A stretch of DNA of 20,000 nucleotides from Botryococcus braunii (GCA_002005505.1 KV908453.1:346728-366727); one strand, 5' to 3'. Counted from the stretch's first letter, positions 1-8,942 are shown. The notes: generated by a model not told the origin, from the letters alone. Made by a program: numbers and translations.

Positions 1-22
1 ATTCACACACGCGCGTGGGCGG

Positions 23-27
<5 letters not shown>

Positions 28-90
<63 letters not shown>

Positions 91-92
91 AG

Positions 93-123
<31 letters not shown>

Positions 124-148
124 CACACACACACGCACACACCCACAC
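28..148. repeat. (AC)n microsatellite with imperfect units
   Basis: Alternating A/C of about 120 bp, broken by CAGACA and CGCACA variants. It is followed to about 210 by CCCT/CCCA-rich pyrimidine sequence. The frames crossing it encode only Thr-His or Cys-Val repeats and are not genes. Confidence 0.97.
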
Positions 149-404
149 CCACCCACCCTCCCTCCCTCCCTCCCGCCCTCTCCCCCCACCCTCCCCCTCT
201 CTTGCCTCTGTACCCTTGCTTGCCCACTTAGGTCTCCAACCCCCTCCCTCCCAATCTGTTTCCGCTCTCTTTCTCCCGCTAGCAGTCACTTACACGCATG
301 AAGGTGTGAGTGGGCCGTGGTTAAGTAGGTGATTGCACACAGCACCAGCACACAAACAGAAACACAGACTACAGGTGGCAGCGCTCAGTCGCAAAACAAA
401 CCCA

Positions 405-785
405 TCTTCCAACAGACTCCACGGTCTCAGTTGCATATCAGACACGTCATACAAGACCCCACACTCGGTCTCACAACACACACATCTTATAACAGACCCC
501 ACATTCAGCCGAATACAGACACGTCTTGGAACAGTCCCCACACTCGATCTCACAACAGACATCTGTTACAACAGACCCCACACCCAGTCGAATAGAGACA
601 CGCCTCACAACAGACCCCACACTCAGTCCAATACAAACACACCTCAAAACGGACCCCACACTCAGTCGAATACAGACACGCCTCACAACAGACCCCACAT
701 TGGGTTTCATAACAGACAGGTCATACAACAGCCCCCACATTCGGTCTCATAACAGACAGGTCATACAACAGCCCCCCCAACAGAC
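405..785. repeat. Degenerate minisatellite, unit about 28-30 bp (possibly 56-60 bp higher order)
   Basis: The core ACAACAGACCCCACACTCAG recurs about every 28-30 bp from roughly 410 to 680. It then shifts to a variant built on ATAACAGACAGGTCATACAA, seen twice at about 707-770. Units alternate between two ends (TCGAATACAGACACG and TCTCACAACAGAC), suggesting a dimeric unit. The region lies downstream of 919 in the leucyl-tRNA synthetase direction, so it is probably intronic. The open frames through it are by-products of the repeat. Confidence 0.85.
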
Positions 786-918
786 AAGTCTGGCAACGGA
801 CAAGTCAGCAACAGCTGGAATGCAGGGTACCTGCTCAGTAGGGAGACCCAATGCTGTTTAAGGGGGTAACCAAATTTGGGGGGTTATGAACGCCGGAATG
901 CTGATTTGGAGGTTTTAC

Positions 919-1022
919 CTGCTCGGCGGGGAGACCGAATGCATCCCAGCCAATGGGGTGGAGCACGTTGTAGCCCTGCATCCTCTTCAGCCTGGCGATG
1001 ATGTCGGTGGCCGTGTAACCCT
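919..1022 (-). CDS. leuS: Leucyl-tRNA synthetase, internal exon just after the HIGH motif
   Basis: This is an exon of a class I leucyl-tRNA synthetase, which attaches leucine to tRNA-Leu; this type serves plastids and/or mitochondria in eukaryotes. Read from 1022 down to 919, it encodes 35 residues when the first codon is completed by the G left at the end of the exon at 3080. The peptide begins [20 protein letters not shown] and includes [11 protein letters not shown], a hallmark of bacterial-type LeuRS. The acceptor is CGGTACAG before position 1022 and the donor is CAG|GTAAAA after 919, so it enters in phase 1 and leaves in phase 0. The next family segment (YAI.TGTHP-like) is absent from 1-918, so the gene runs off the left edge. 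The HVGHP form resembles cyanobacterial and plastid enzymes, from memory of the family. Compartment is inferred. Confidence 0.95.
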
Positions 1023-1085
1023 CTGTACCGCCAAAACCAACGACGTTACACTCACCCCCCTTGCAATTTCTGCGGTGACAAACCT

Positions 1086-1125
1086 TCCCCCGCCCCCCCC
1101 CCATCCGCCCCCCCCCCCCCCCCCA
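1086..1125. repeat. Poly-C tract, interrupted
   Basis: Runs of C are broken by single G and by ATCCG, ending in a run of about 17 C before AAACAAAAGG. The opposite strand is a G-run with possible G-quadruplex potential. It lies in the leucyl-tRNA synthetase intron, about 60 bp from the acceptor. Confidence 0.9.
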
Positions 1126-1563
1126 AACAAAAGGGGGCTTTGCGACCTTCACTAACCGCAGAACAACATGGGCAGTGGCTAGAGGTCGATGTTGCAAGTG
1201 TTATGTCTTCCAAGAAAGCTGTACGGCAGCATCCTTTTCATCAGTATGACAACCTCAGACGAGTGGCAACCTTATGAACTTTTCTGACAACCGAATGACA
1301 ATTTCTTATCTAGTGTATGAAAACTTCTGACACAATCTCAGGCCCCACAAACCCAACATTGCAACTTCAGACCCCTGCAAACGCAGCCCTGCCCCACTCC
1401 ACAAGCCCAGACAGAGCAATAGACAGTTTGCGAACCCCAATCACAGCGCTGCCTTCCTCCCGCGCAGGCTCTCCCCGCCCCGTAAGCTGCCTTGAGGTGG
1501 CCACCTCTGCTTGGTGCACAATCTGTGGAAATCAATGAGTGCAAATGTGCGGGTGTGCATATG

Positions 1564-1566
<3 letters not shown>

Positions 1567-1622
<56 letters not shown>
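1567..1622. repeat. (GT)28 microsatellite
   Basis: Uninterrupted alternating GT of 56 bp inside the leucyl-tRNA synthetase intron. Confidence 0.97.
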
Positions 1623-1623
<1 letters not shown>

Positions 1624-1884
1624 GCGTGAATGTGCACGCATCCGCGATTGGGCGTGTGCAAGCGGATTCAAATGGAACTTCAAATTCTGCAGATTAAATG
1701 CCTGTTCGCCCCTCCATCCACGCCCTTGCAGCATCAGGGCAATACTTACCAATCCCATCTCTGCAACTCTTTTCCGATGTTGCCATCTTTCCTGGGCAAG
1801 TGTAAGAAGGCCATTCCAGTCGCGCCTAAAACAAGTACTTTCCCTTATAGAAAACTCATTACCACAAATCCCAGTTCAAATGCC

Positions 1885-2185
1885 CTCTGCTTCCCACGAC
1901 CCACACCATCCCACTCCCACTACATTCAACCACCGAAGCCTTACAACAACTTATCCCACTCACACTACTGTCAGCCACCCGCGACCCGCACCATCGCATC
2001 CCAATACCACTGCTTTGGACCAGCCACAACCCCCAAGTCGCCATCCCACTCCAATGACTTTCATCCTCCCATGCTCCGCACCATCTCACCCGACTCGCAC
2101 TGCTTTCTACCTCCCAAAGTTAGCACCCTCACATCCCATCCCACTCGCACGTTCAGCCACCCAATGCCCACACCGTCCCAGCCGA
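1885..2185. repeat. C-rich degenerate minisatellite, unit about 42-46 bp
   Basis: About six to seven diverged units share the skeleton CACCATCCCACTC followed by CACTRC, TTYNACC and ACC/TCC. Examples start near 1902, 1945, 1988, 2031, 2078 and 2125. The strand is strongly G-poor. It explains the long Pro/His/Thr/Ser-rich open frames across 1511-2503, which are not genes. It lies in the leucyl-tRNA synthetase intron. Confidence 0.75.
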
Positions 2186-2398
2186 ACCCTGATTCCCACC
2201 CCCACCAAAGGCCCCAACCAACCCATCCCCCTGCAGTACTCAGCCCCTGTTTTTCTCACCTCCCTCCTTCCACATAACCACATAATCCACCTTCAACACG
2301 CCAGCAGTAGCAGATTGATTAATCATCCCACCCTTACTTCCCCCCCACCACACACATATAGACACACACGCATGCACACACACATGTGTCTCTCTCAG

Positions 2399-2403
2399 TC
2401 ACG

Positions 2404-2485
<82 letters not shown>

Positions 2486-2500
2486 CAGACACACACAGTG
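2399..2500. repeat. (CA)n microsatellite
   Basis: About 100 bp of CA with AAACAC and CAGACA interruptions, preceded by CGCACGCA. It lies within the leucyl-tRNA synthetase intron. Confidence 0.97.
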
Positions 2501-3079
2501 TAGTAACCACCCACGACCTGCCAATACTCGACAGCAGATCAGCTCCCCACTCTCCCCATCGCATGTTTGCCCGTGCGGAATCCACTGTTCTGTTCGACTG
2601 CACAAGCCCTATTCAGCCCCCCAACTGTCTTTCCCCTGCCGGCTCCTCCCCCCCCCCCCCCCGCGGGTGCCCAACTTATCAGACATCCAAGCTTCCCACC
2701 TGTGCCTCTCCGTGCGATAAGGACTTTCAACCAAGCAGCCTCAGCTGTCTCTCAAGGTATCCCCGGACTGGCACGCGCACACTTCTCGCACTCGCCAATC
2801 GGCAATCATCAATTGGATGCCAAGCTGGCACTCGCTTTTCCATCCCTTCTTGCCCTCTTCGGTCCAGGCTGTCCCACCTCCTCAAACCGCCATGCCGTAC
2901 CCCAGTTCCTCCCCCAGCCCGTGACCTTCTTCGGTCCCTACTCTTTGTGCATTCCAGGGGGAAGGGAGGGGACAAGCAGAAAGGGTGGGTGAATAAGAAG
3001 ATGAGCAGAGCAGGAGGAAAAGGAGGGATCTGGGGAAACCGCCCTGCTCCAACCAGATAGATGCAAATGTGGGAATCAC

Positions 3080-3340
3080 CTGGGTGTCCCACGTGAAGTC
3101 CGGCTCCCGAGGGATATGGAAACATATCCAAGACATACATCTTCGGCTTGCTGGTATCAAGATCTGCCAGGTCAGGTGTCTTGAACGTTTTGTTCTCCAG
3201 CCAATATCTTTGCCACTTTGCCTCGATCTCGGAAAAGGGGTATGCTGTGGACCTGCCGCCAGGACTTTGTGTTGTGTCATTGGGAGCATCTGGCGGGATC
3301 TCTGCAGGCGGAGGCTCTATGACAGTTGCTGAGGACCCCG
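3080..3340 (-). CDS. leuS: Leucyl-tRNA synthetase, N-terminal exon carrying the HIGH motif (5' boundary approximate)
   Basis: This exon precedes the one at 919-1022 in the same gene. Its lower half encodes [20 protein letters not shown], then a DTSKPK stretch, then [20 protein letters not shown], the ATP-binding HIGH-type signature (HVGH) of LeuRS. The donor is CCCAG|GTGATT at 3080, leaving one base, and the AG of the next exon completes a Glu codon. Upstream of YPF the frame encodes a Ser/Pro/Thr-rich linker ([19 protein letters not shown]), typical of the region after an organellar targeting peptide. This frame has no ATG before a TAA near 3467, so it is not the first exon. Candidate acceptors leave the exon starting at about 3340 or 3328, and one further up near 3440 is possible. 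An ATG at 3475-3473 opens [12 protein letters not shown], a possible targeting peptide, but I could not join it in phase. Confidence 0.9.
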
Positions 3341-3344
3341 CTGA

Positions 3345-4446
3345 GCTTTCAGCATGGCAAGTGGGCGCCCTATAGTTTGTTCTGTCATGTCTGTCATCCC
3401 CACACCAGTTTGAGCCTCCATGGAAATTATGGCCTTTACTCTGGATAAGAGGCGTGCAAATCCACTCTTAAACATCACTGTTACATTAGCAGTGGCCAGC
3501 ACCCTCTCTTTCAATTGCGACCATGCCCAGGGAGAGACACACAACTGCAAGTCAATATTAATAAAATAGTACTCCAATTGGTCAAAACCAAAAACTGCTG
3601 TAGATCTGAACTTGCTGAATTTGTCACGATTGATGCATCAGTAAGTGGCCATCAGACGGTGTAGTACAAGGATGAATCGTTACATAGGCTACTAGTATCC
3701 CAGTGCCCATGTAGCAATCTATTACTCAGGATGTCTTCACCTCAAGGGATTTCTGTTAGAGGGATGGGAGGTGGGAAAGCCTCGAGAAGTTGCGCTTGCG
3801 ACATGAGGCGAAGTGCAGGCCACCCTCTTTGTCCTACACAGATGAAGTCCTGTATTGCAGAACGATTTGTCTGCAGCGTTACCACAAACACGGCAACACC
3901 GCATCATAACTCTAACGGATGTCATGAACCCAACGTCATAGCTCGGTCCTTTCGCTTACACGTTCGCATGCTATGCAATTGGTGTAAGGATAAAGCAAAG
4001 AAGTGTAACAGGGAAATATACTACATCTACATTTCAGAGGCTCTTCCCCAGGTGTTGTGTAACTTTTCTGAGGTAAATTCACAGTTGATCGTCGGCGTTC
4101 CTCATCCAGCCTCAGACGTGGATACACCACGAGCGAAAATTCGAGCGAAAATTCAGTTGGAACGCGAATCGCAATCGCAGTGGGGACCCCACTGTGGGGT
4201 ATGTGCACTTGATGTGTACGTGCTATTTCGATCCACTGTCTCGACAATTCTACCCTTCTTTTCAGACGTTCCCTTGAGCGTACTCGGCGGATCGAGCGTA
4301 TTAACCTGTTTGCTGGTTACTGTCTGAGTTCTTATCCCTTTGGCGGGCTAGAGAATGTTATATCCCCCAAGCGGCTGCTCCTAACACTGGGCAAATCAAT
4401 TTTCTTTTCAATAAGTCAATTCTAGATATTAATACAACTGTGCAAT
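3345..4446. promoter_or_regulatory. Divergent 5' spacer between the leucyl-tRNA synthetase and TMCO1 genes
   Basis: About 1 kb separates the 5' regions of two genes transcribed away from each other, so it should hold both promoters and probably upstream leucyl-tRNA synthetase exon(s). Sequence composition is normal and free of microsatellites. It contains a 12-bp direct repeat (CGAGCGAAAATT) at 4130-4141 and 4142-4153. It also contains a perfect inverted repeat, CAGTGGGG/CCCCACTG with one central base, at 4178-4194. No TATA box or transcription start could be assigned. A 198-codon open frame at 3731-4327 resembles nothing I know and is probably chance. The promoter role is inferred from orientation only. 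Confidence 0.5.
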
Positions 4447-4560
4447 ATGAATCCGTACGCAGGGCTGCAAATTGTGTTATTGAATCTAGCATTTTCTTTA
4501 TCTGTGGAGGTGATCATGTGGGCCTGGGCGTACCGGCACCCGAGCTTCCGGAGTTTGAAG
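4447..4560 (+). CDS. TMCO1: TMCO1-family ER membrane protein, exon 1 (start codon, first membrane segment)
   Basis: TMCO1 is an ER multipass membrane protein of the Oxa1/EMC3/GET1-like insertase superfamily. It is part of the multipass translocon and has been described as a calcium-load-activated channel. The exon starts at ATG 4447 and encodes MNPYAGLQIVLLNLAFSLSV, then EVIMWAWAYRHPSFRSLK. The first block is a hydrophobic segment (residues about 6-27). The second matches the family's E.(I/V)xW..(I/A)YR.xx(Y/F)..LK pattern at the membrane-cytosol border. An adjacent second-exon peptide continues the family order in phase 0. The exon end at 4560 is set by the homologous LK/EKQ junction and requires a GC donor (AAG|GCAAGA). 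A second reading with a GT donor a few codons later is possible but fits the family less well. Confidence 0.85.
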
Positions 4561-4634
4561 GCAAGATATCATGTATTTCTTTTGGCTGTAGCGATGGGTG
4601 AGACATTGTCTGAGCAACCTTGATGTCGATGTAG
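4561..4634 (+). other. TMCO1: TMCO1 intron 1, apparent GC-AG intron (74 nt)
   Basis: It begins GCAAGA immediately after the AAG codon and ends GATGTAG before GAC at 4635, keeping phase 0. No GT lies at the position demanded by the protein alignment. GC-AG introns usually have a strong AG|GCAAG-type donor, as here. The length matches another small intron in this window (12824-12897, also 74 nt). Confidence 0.7.
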
Positions 4635-4793
4635 GACATGCTTGAAAAGCAGACTAGAAAGCTGGATCTCCTGAAGTCTGGACCAAATTCCACTGCAAAA
4701 TCAAAGAGCAAGAAAGTAGAGCGCCTTGAAAACCATCTGAAGAACACCGTAACAAAGGAACTTCAAATGGTTCGCCTGAAGCAGATGTTTGTG
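4635..4793 (+). CDS. TMCO1: TMCO1-family protein, exon 2 (cytosolic coiled-coil)
   Basis: This 53-codon exon begins DMLEKQTRKLDLLKSG and continues KSKSKKVERLENHLKNT, then LQMVRLKQMFV. It matches the charged coiled-coil of TMCO1 (EKQ.KKL...KKKIER.E..LK..), which ends in the conserved MVR.K.MF just before the second membrane segment. The acceptor is GTAG before 4635 and the donor is GTG|GTAAGC at 4794, leaving phase 0. Lysine-rich heptads, a lack of hydrophobic runs and ordered match to the family support the call. Confidence 0.92.
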
Positions 4794-5871
4794 GTAAGCT
4801 CAGCTTCCCCGTCTACAGGCGTCCAGCTATTTCATTTTTTCTTTTGATTCCAAGCATGATAGGTTCTAGTTTAACTTGTGATAGGATTCGAATAGAAAGC
4901 GTTCGGCACTAATTGTTAAACCTTAACATTGCATTCCCTCCATATCCTAAATTTGACCAGGAATGGTAAGGCTTCGTCCTCAAACTTGGACACACACTTG
5001 AGGGAGCTGGAATCTGTTCTACTTGAAGAGGATGCATGTTCTGCCGCAATGCATGATCCTCGGCCTTAGAGAGCAGGGAGGGGCTGTTTTTCCCAATGCT
5101 TGTGAGTGTAATTATGTGTGGGTCTCAAATATGGGCAACCAGTGGAAGTACTTATTTAATCAACATAAAGCCCAGGTTGTGGGAAGGATAATCAGAAAGA
5201 TTTTGGCAAGTTTTGTTGCCGAAATCAAATGACTTGTTATGCTTGATGGGGCTCCCTGAGGATGTGCTAGATTTAGATTGAAGAATATAGAGATACCTGC
5301 AGGGGCACGTTAAGGCCTCGTTTACTTTCTTGAGGAGCAATGACAATGCCATAGACTGCTAAGTCTTTGTGCCTTGCTCTTGAACGTTTTAAACCTATGT
5401 GCTGCTTGTACCGCTTGCTGTGAGCAGTGCAAGAGTCGAGGGAGTACATCTTGAAATGCCTTGAATATCACCAAACAATGCAAACCTGCAGGCACACTCA
5501 TCCTCTTGATGCCATGTTTGCCAAGCAGAAGTAAGGCCGGCACTGGGACTTCCCTGCTGTCATTCTGTGCAACAGTTTTTCCCCCCCTTTGATAATTTCC
5601 ATGAAGATGTAAGCTTGTCTTGCTCGCTTGCTGCTGCCAATGGTGATAGTAATTGTGAAGAGAGGTGGGGCTGTGTCCTGTGAGCAGATGGGAGGCTTCA
5701 TTCTCACTTCCTATCAAGTGGTGACACGATGGTGCGCCCCTTCTGGAAATCTCTAATCTAAAAGATTAAAAGCCCTTGTTACAAGATTTTCATCCCATGC
5801 TGCTTGGTACATTCCTTCTTATGTTTCTTTGCCCGTTCCTGCACAGATCAGACTTTGAGCAATATCATACT

Positions 5872-6166
<295 letters not shown>

Positions 6167-6384
6167 GCGGCTGTACGCATATGCCCGCACTTGGTTTTGA
6201 AGGGAATCATGAAATGGTGTATTTCGTCATTTATTTTTGATTAAATCTTCGATCAGTCTTTAATTGTTGAAATTTCTGATGTTTATATCCTTGGGTTGAG
6301 CTCTATGATAGGGTGGTCAGCTTCCGACCAAGCTGTTACGGTTCAAATCTTAGACGGCTTAGAAATGTTTGGACCCTGCACTCA

Positions 6385-6775
6385 CTGACTTAAGACATGG
6401 GAATTCAATGAGTGACTGGGACAAGGGGATGTACTGAGTAACGTGAGACAAAGGGATTCCCTGTGTGGCTTGAGGCAAGGGGCTTCAGTGACTTGAGATC
6501 AATGGAAGTCACTGACTAATCTGTGACAGGGGGATCGCTGAGTAACTTGGGACAAGGGGATTCATCAAGATAATTTGAGAACAGGGGATGCAGTAGTTGA
6601 CTTGAGACAAGGGGATCCATCAAGGTAATTTGAGACAAGGGGATGCAGCAAGTGACGTGAGACAAGCAAAATCACCGAGTAATTTGTGACAGGGGATTCA
6701 CTGGGTGACTTGAGATGGGGGGATTCATCGGTAACATCACACAATGGGATTCACAAGGGGAATCAATGGAACTTG
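6385..6775. repeat. Degenerate minisatellite, unit about 30-36 bp
   Basis: The core TGACTTGAGACAAGGGGATT with tails such as CATCAAGATAATTTGAGA or CACTGAGTGA recurs about ten to twelve times with many substitutions. It ends shortly before the TMCO1 acceptor at 6796, so it lies wholly in that intron. Confidence 0.85.
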
Positions 6776-6796
6776 ACAGGTCTTGGCCCTGCGCAG

Positions 6797-6905
6797 GTAC
6801 ACCGGCACGGTGGTGGCAAAGCTGCCATTTGAGCCTTTTACCTTTGTGCAGCGATTAACCCAGCGGGGTCTGACTGACCCCCTCATCACCGACTGCAGTG
6901 TGGTG
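6797..6905 (+). CDS. TMCO1: TMCO1-family protein, exon with the conserved VVAKLPF and TDCS motifs
   Basis: The acceptor is TGCGCAG before 6797, and G|TAC enters with the last base of a codon. The peptide reads YTGTVVAKLPFEPFTFVQRL, then a TQRGLTD stretch, then ITDCSV. It matches the most conserved part of TMCO1 (GxVVAKLPF.P......S.RGL.GDD.TDCS), the lumenal/amphipathic loop before the last membrane segment. The donor is uncertain: GT at 6898, 6900 or 6903 could be used, or the frame may simply continue to 7136. An upstream in-frame extension to 6780 also exists but is unlike the family. Confidence 0.88.
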
Positions 6906-7136
6906 GGCGCTCCTTCTTCTTTTCTCTCTTCCGAGCTTGCTTCAGTGTTCGGACCCACGCTTTTGCGCTTGAACACAGAAGCGCAGCATTCGTGTTTGCA
7001 TGCGACTGACGTACAGCTGTTACTATTACAAAATTTGTTTGTGTTGTTCGCTGCCATCTCCCAGCCACGGAAGGCGCCTCTGTATTGGCCAGAGGTTCCG
7101 AAGCTTGTATCTTGGGATGACATCCGGGACATGTGA
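6906..7136 (+). CDS. TMCO1: Possible C-terminal end of the TMCO1 protein
   Basis: The frame of the TDCS exon stays open to a TGA at 7134-7136. Near the end it encodes LLLLQNLFVLFAAISQPRK, a hydrophobic stretch where TMCO1 proteins have their third membrane segment, followed by a tail ending VSWDDIRDM. A GTACAG acceptor at 7011-7016 would remove the intervening Ser-rich segment in phase 0 as a 111-nt intron. The usual IR.N.QK.LG motif after this segment is missing, so either the C-terminus is divergent or the true last exon lies elsewhere. Confidence 0.35.
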   Translation, partial: GAPSSFLSSELASVFGPTLLRLNTEAQHSCLHATDVQLLLLQNLFVLFAAISQPRKAPLYWPEVPKLVSWDDIRDM

Positions 7137-7348
7137 TGGTGGTAGAATGTGGATACCTGTGAATGTGGATGACATCCAGGACTGGTTCATTGGGGTCTTA
7201 ATGAACCAGTCAAATCGACCTGTGATGAGAGTTTCAAAAATGCCACCCCCCCCCCCGCCCCCGGCCCTCTGAGGTAGGGGACGACAGCAGAAATCGGCCA
7301 AAGCGAAGACAATGACAAGAACAACAGCAGAAGCAGCAGCACATCAAT

Positions 7349-7364
7349 CCCCCCCCCCCCCCCC

Positions 7365-7406
<42 letters not shown>

Positions 7407-7410
7407 GGGG
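7349..7410. repeat. C17-A33-G12 homopolymer triplet
   Basis: Seventeen C (7349-7365), thirty-three A (7366-7398) and twelve G (7399-7410) directly abut. The C and G runs are complementary in antiparallel sense and could pair across a poly-A loop. Confidence 0.95.
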
Positions 7411-7682
7411 TGAAGGAAGAAAATTTGGGGGGGGGGGAGATTGCGCAAGTGAACGGCAGAGCAATATGCATTTGGTAATTTGATTCTGTGGGGGGTGAGA
7501 TGTTGGCAGGCGTTCCTGTATGCACTTTGCCAGACGGGGATCCGGCCCAACCTGGCCAAGCTACTGGACTTCGGGCCCTCGCGCAAGATGAATGCCCTTC
7601 AGCAACCAATGGCGGGGGCTCCTCCCGAGCTTGCTGCGGCTTCCTAGCTACCTCTTGACCTCCTGGGGCAGCGTTCTGCTTT

Positions 7683-7815
7683 TGTAGAATGGAAGTACTT
7701 TGCATGGCATTGTGGAAATATTTGCATTTCGATGTGGAAGTACTTGCAGTTCGTTGTGGAAGTGCTTGCATGTGGTTGTGGAATACTTAAGTGTCGTTGT
7801 AGACGTGCTAGCACG
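7683..7815. repeat. Minisatellite, unit about 22 bp, six diverged copies
   Basis: Units begin TGTGGAARTRYTTGCA at about 7711, 7733 and 7755, with diverged copies at 7683, 7777 and 7798. Spacing is 21-28 bp. Confidence 0.8.
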
Positions 7816-8008
7816 TACGTGTGTGGATATGATGAGCACACTGGAGCGGAAGTTCAGCGCGAAGGTTCGCATCCCGCGGAAAGTAGCCGGTGGATAGAAA
7901 CAGGACTGCGGTGGTGGGGTCGGACTGTAGGAACCGTGGCAGAGGTCTTTTTAGGGAAGATGTAAGAGGCCTAAAAGTCAGCCTCTCGTGGCAAGGGTGA
8001 CCCCGTGC

Positions 8009-8010
<2 letters not shown>

Positions 8011-8103
<93 letters not shown>

Positions 8104-8110
8104 GTGTGTG
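8011..8110. repeat. (GT)n microsatellite
   Basis: About 100 bp of nearly perfect GT in the spacer between the convergent TMCO1 and LRR genes. Confidence 0.97.
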
Positions 8111-8940
8111 AAAATTGAGCAGCAGAAGTTGGAGTCTGCGCTTAAGCTGTGGAATAGGGGGGTTTCCTTTCTTTGCAAAGTTAGGAAACTCCCTTGAGGC
8201 ACAAAATCGGGTCATAACTCATGTACGATGGCAAAGGTCCATTGGTATGAACAGCTTCAGCCCTGGAGTAGTTCAAAGCGGATCAATTTGGAAGCCCTAA
8301 ATTTAAAGGTGGAAATCGGCGTTCCTTGCCCACACCAGTGTCAAGAATATTTGGCAGGAATTCAGATTCATTATTCGATTTTAACGGCCTGTGCCACATC
8401 ATTGTAGTATCTGGTATCCGCATCCTCCTCTGCGCCATCATTTGAGTATCTGGTATCCGCTTCCCTTCCTCGTGTACCCTTGCTTTTCTTCCCATAGGGT
8501 CAGGTGCGGTTGTGACAACCTGCGGAGCGCCACTGCTGTGTTGGCCTGGAATCCATGAAGGCCGTTTATTGGAAGAGGGTTCGTGGGAGTGTGCTGCAAA
8601 CTGTAGGACCTCTGCGATCGTTTCTCGGCCTAGCCCGGGATTGCTACTATTTCGGGTTCCTGTCCTTCAACTTGATTCTCACTCACGAGTGAGACTCATG
8701 AGTGAAATTACGCGACCCCTCTGCCCTCGAGTAATTACTCTTAAGTAGTTGGTCAATCACTTAAATATAGTCATCACTCAAGGGGAGCGGGGTCACCAAG
8801 GTTTACTGAAAGGGAGAAGGGATCGCCCGGCGGGCCCATCCTATTAGGTCAAGAATTCTTTCCTTTAAAGGGAGAACAGGACAGCCTTAGCCATGCCCTA
8901 CTGCCAGGCAACATGCATGCCCGAACGTTTTCATTTAAAG
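8111..8940. other. Intergenic stretch without a recognisable gene
   Basis: Ordinary composition. It contains a 16-bp direct repeat (AGTATCTGGTATCCGC) at 8406-8421 and 8445-8460, and a perfect inverted repeat, TCTCACTC/GAGTGAGA with a two-base loop, at 8677-8694. A related ACTCATGAGTGA follows directly. Short open frames here match nothing I know. Confidence 0.6.
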
Positions 8941-8942
8941 GC

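Larger units (their letters stand above)
1023..3079 (-). other. Leucyl-tRNA synthetase intron (2,057 nt) filled with repeats
   Basis: The borders are GT (3079-3078) and AG (1024-1023), and the intron is phase 1. It holds C-rich homopolymer runs (about 1086-1125), a (GT)28 array at 1567-1622, a C-rich minisatellite at about 1890-2180, a (CA)n array at 2400-2500 and a C run at 2649-2662. No further exon was recognised. The long frames here only read simple sequence. Confidence 0.85.
7137..8010. other. 3' flank of TMCO1: homopolymer block and a short minisatellite, no gene seen
   Basis: It contains C runs at 7244-7262, the C17-A33-G12 block, a second G run at 7427-7437 and the 22-bp minisatellite at 7683-7815. 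Frames through the homopolymers give Pro/Phe/Gly runs. Nothing in 7440-7680 or 7816-8010 resembles a known protein. A plus-strand polyadenylation site for TMCO1 would be expected here, but no clear AATAAA was found. Confidence 0.6.

Noticed and set aside
15..332. Open frames over the CA/GT, CT/GA and CAT arrays, here and at the other arrays, as low-complexity proteins
   Set aside because: They are pure translations of simple repeats, occur in several frames on both strands, and have no flanking coding sequence.
405..785. Minisatellites taken as CRISPR arrays
   Set aside because: There are no invariant repeats separated by unique spacers. Units are contiguous and degenerate, there are no cas genes, and the context is eukaryotic.
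835..918. Extension of the leucyl-tRNA synthetase exon past 919 on the open minus frame
   Set aside because: The residues after AEQ (VKPPNQHSG) do not match the family, and a good GTAAAA donor sits exactly at the boundary.
3731..4327. 198-codon plus-strand open frame as a gene
   Set aside because: No recognisable family, no domain or signal, and it fills a divergent promoter spacer. Chance openness is more likely.
5776..5850. Hydrophobic frame MLLGTFLLMFLCPF as the missing TMCO1 membrane exon
   Set aside because: No GT donor follows it in the needed phase. The sequence reads better as a pyrimidine-rich tract leading to CACAG.
6311..6365. tRNA-like sequence around GGTTCAAATC
   Set aside because: The bases flanking the T-loop-like motif do not pair, and no acceptor or anticodon stem fits.
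7366..7398. Poly-A run as the tail of a retroposed gene or SINE
   Set aside because: It is bounded by C and G homopolymers. I saw no internal promoter boxes, target-site duplication or gene body upstream.
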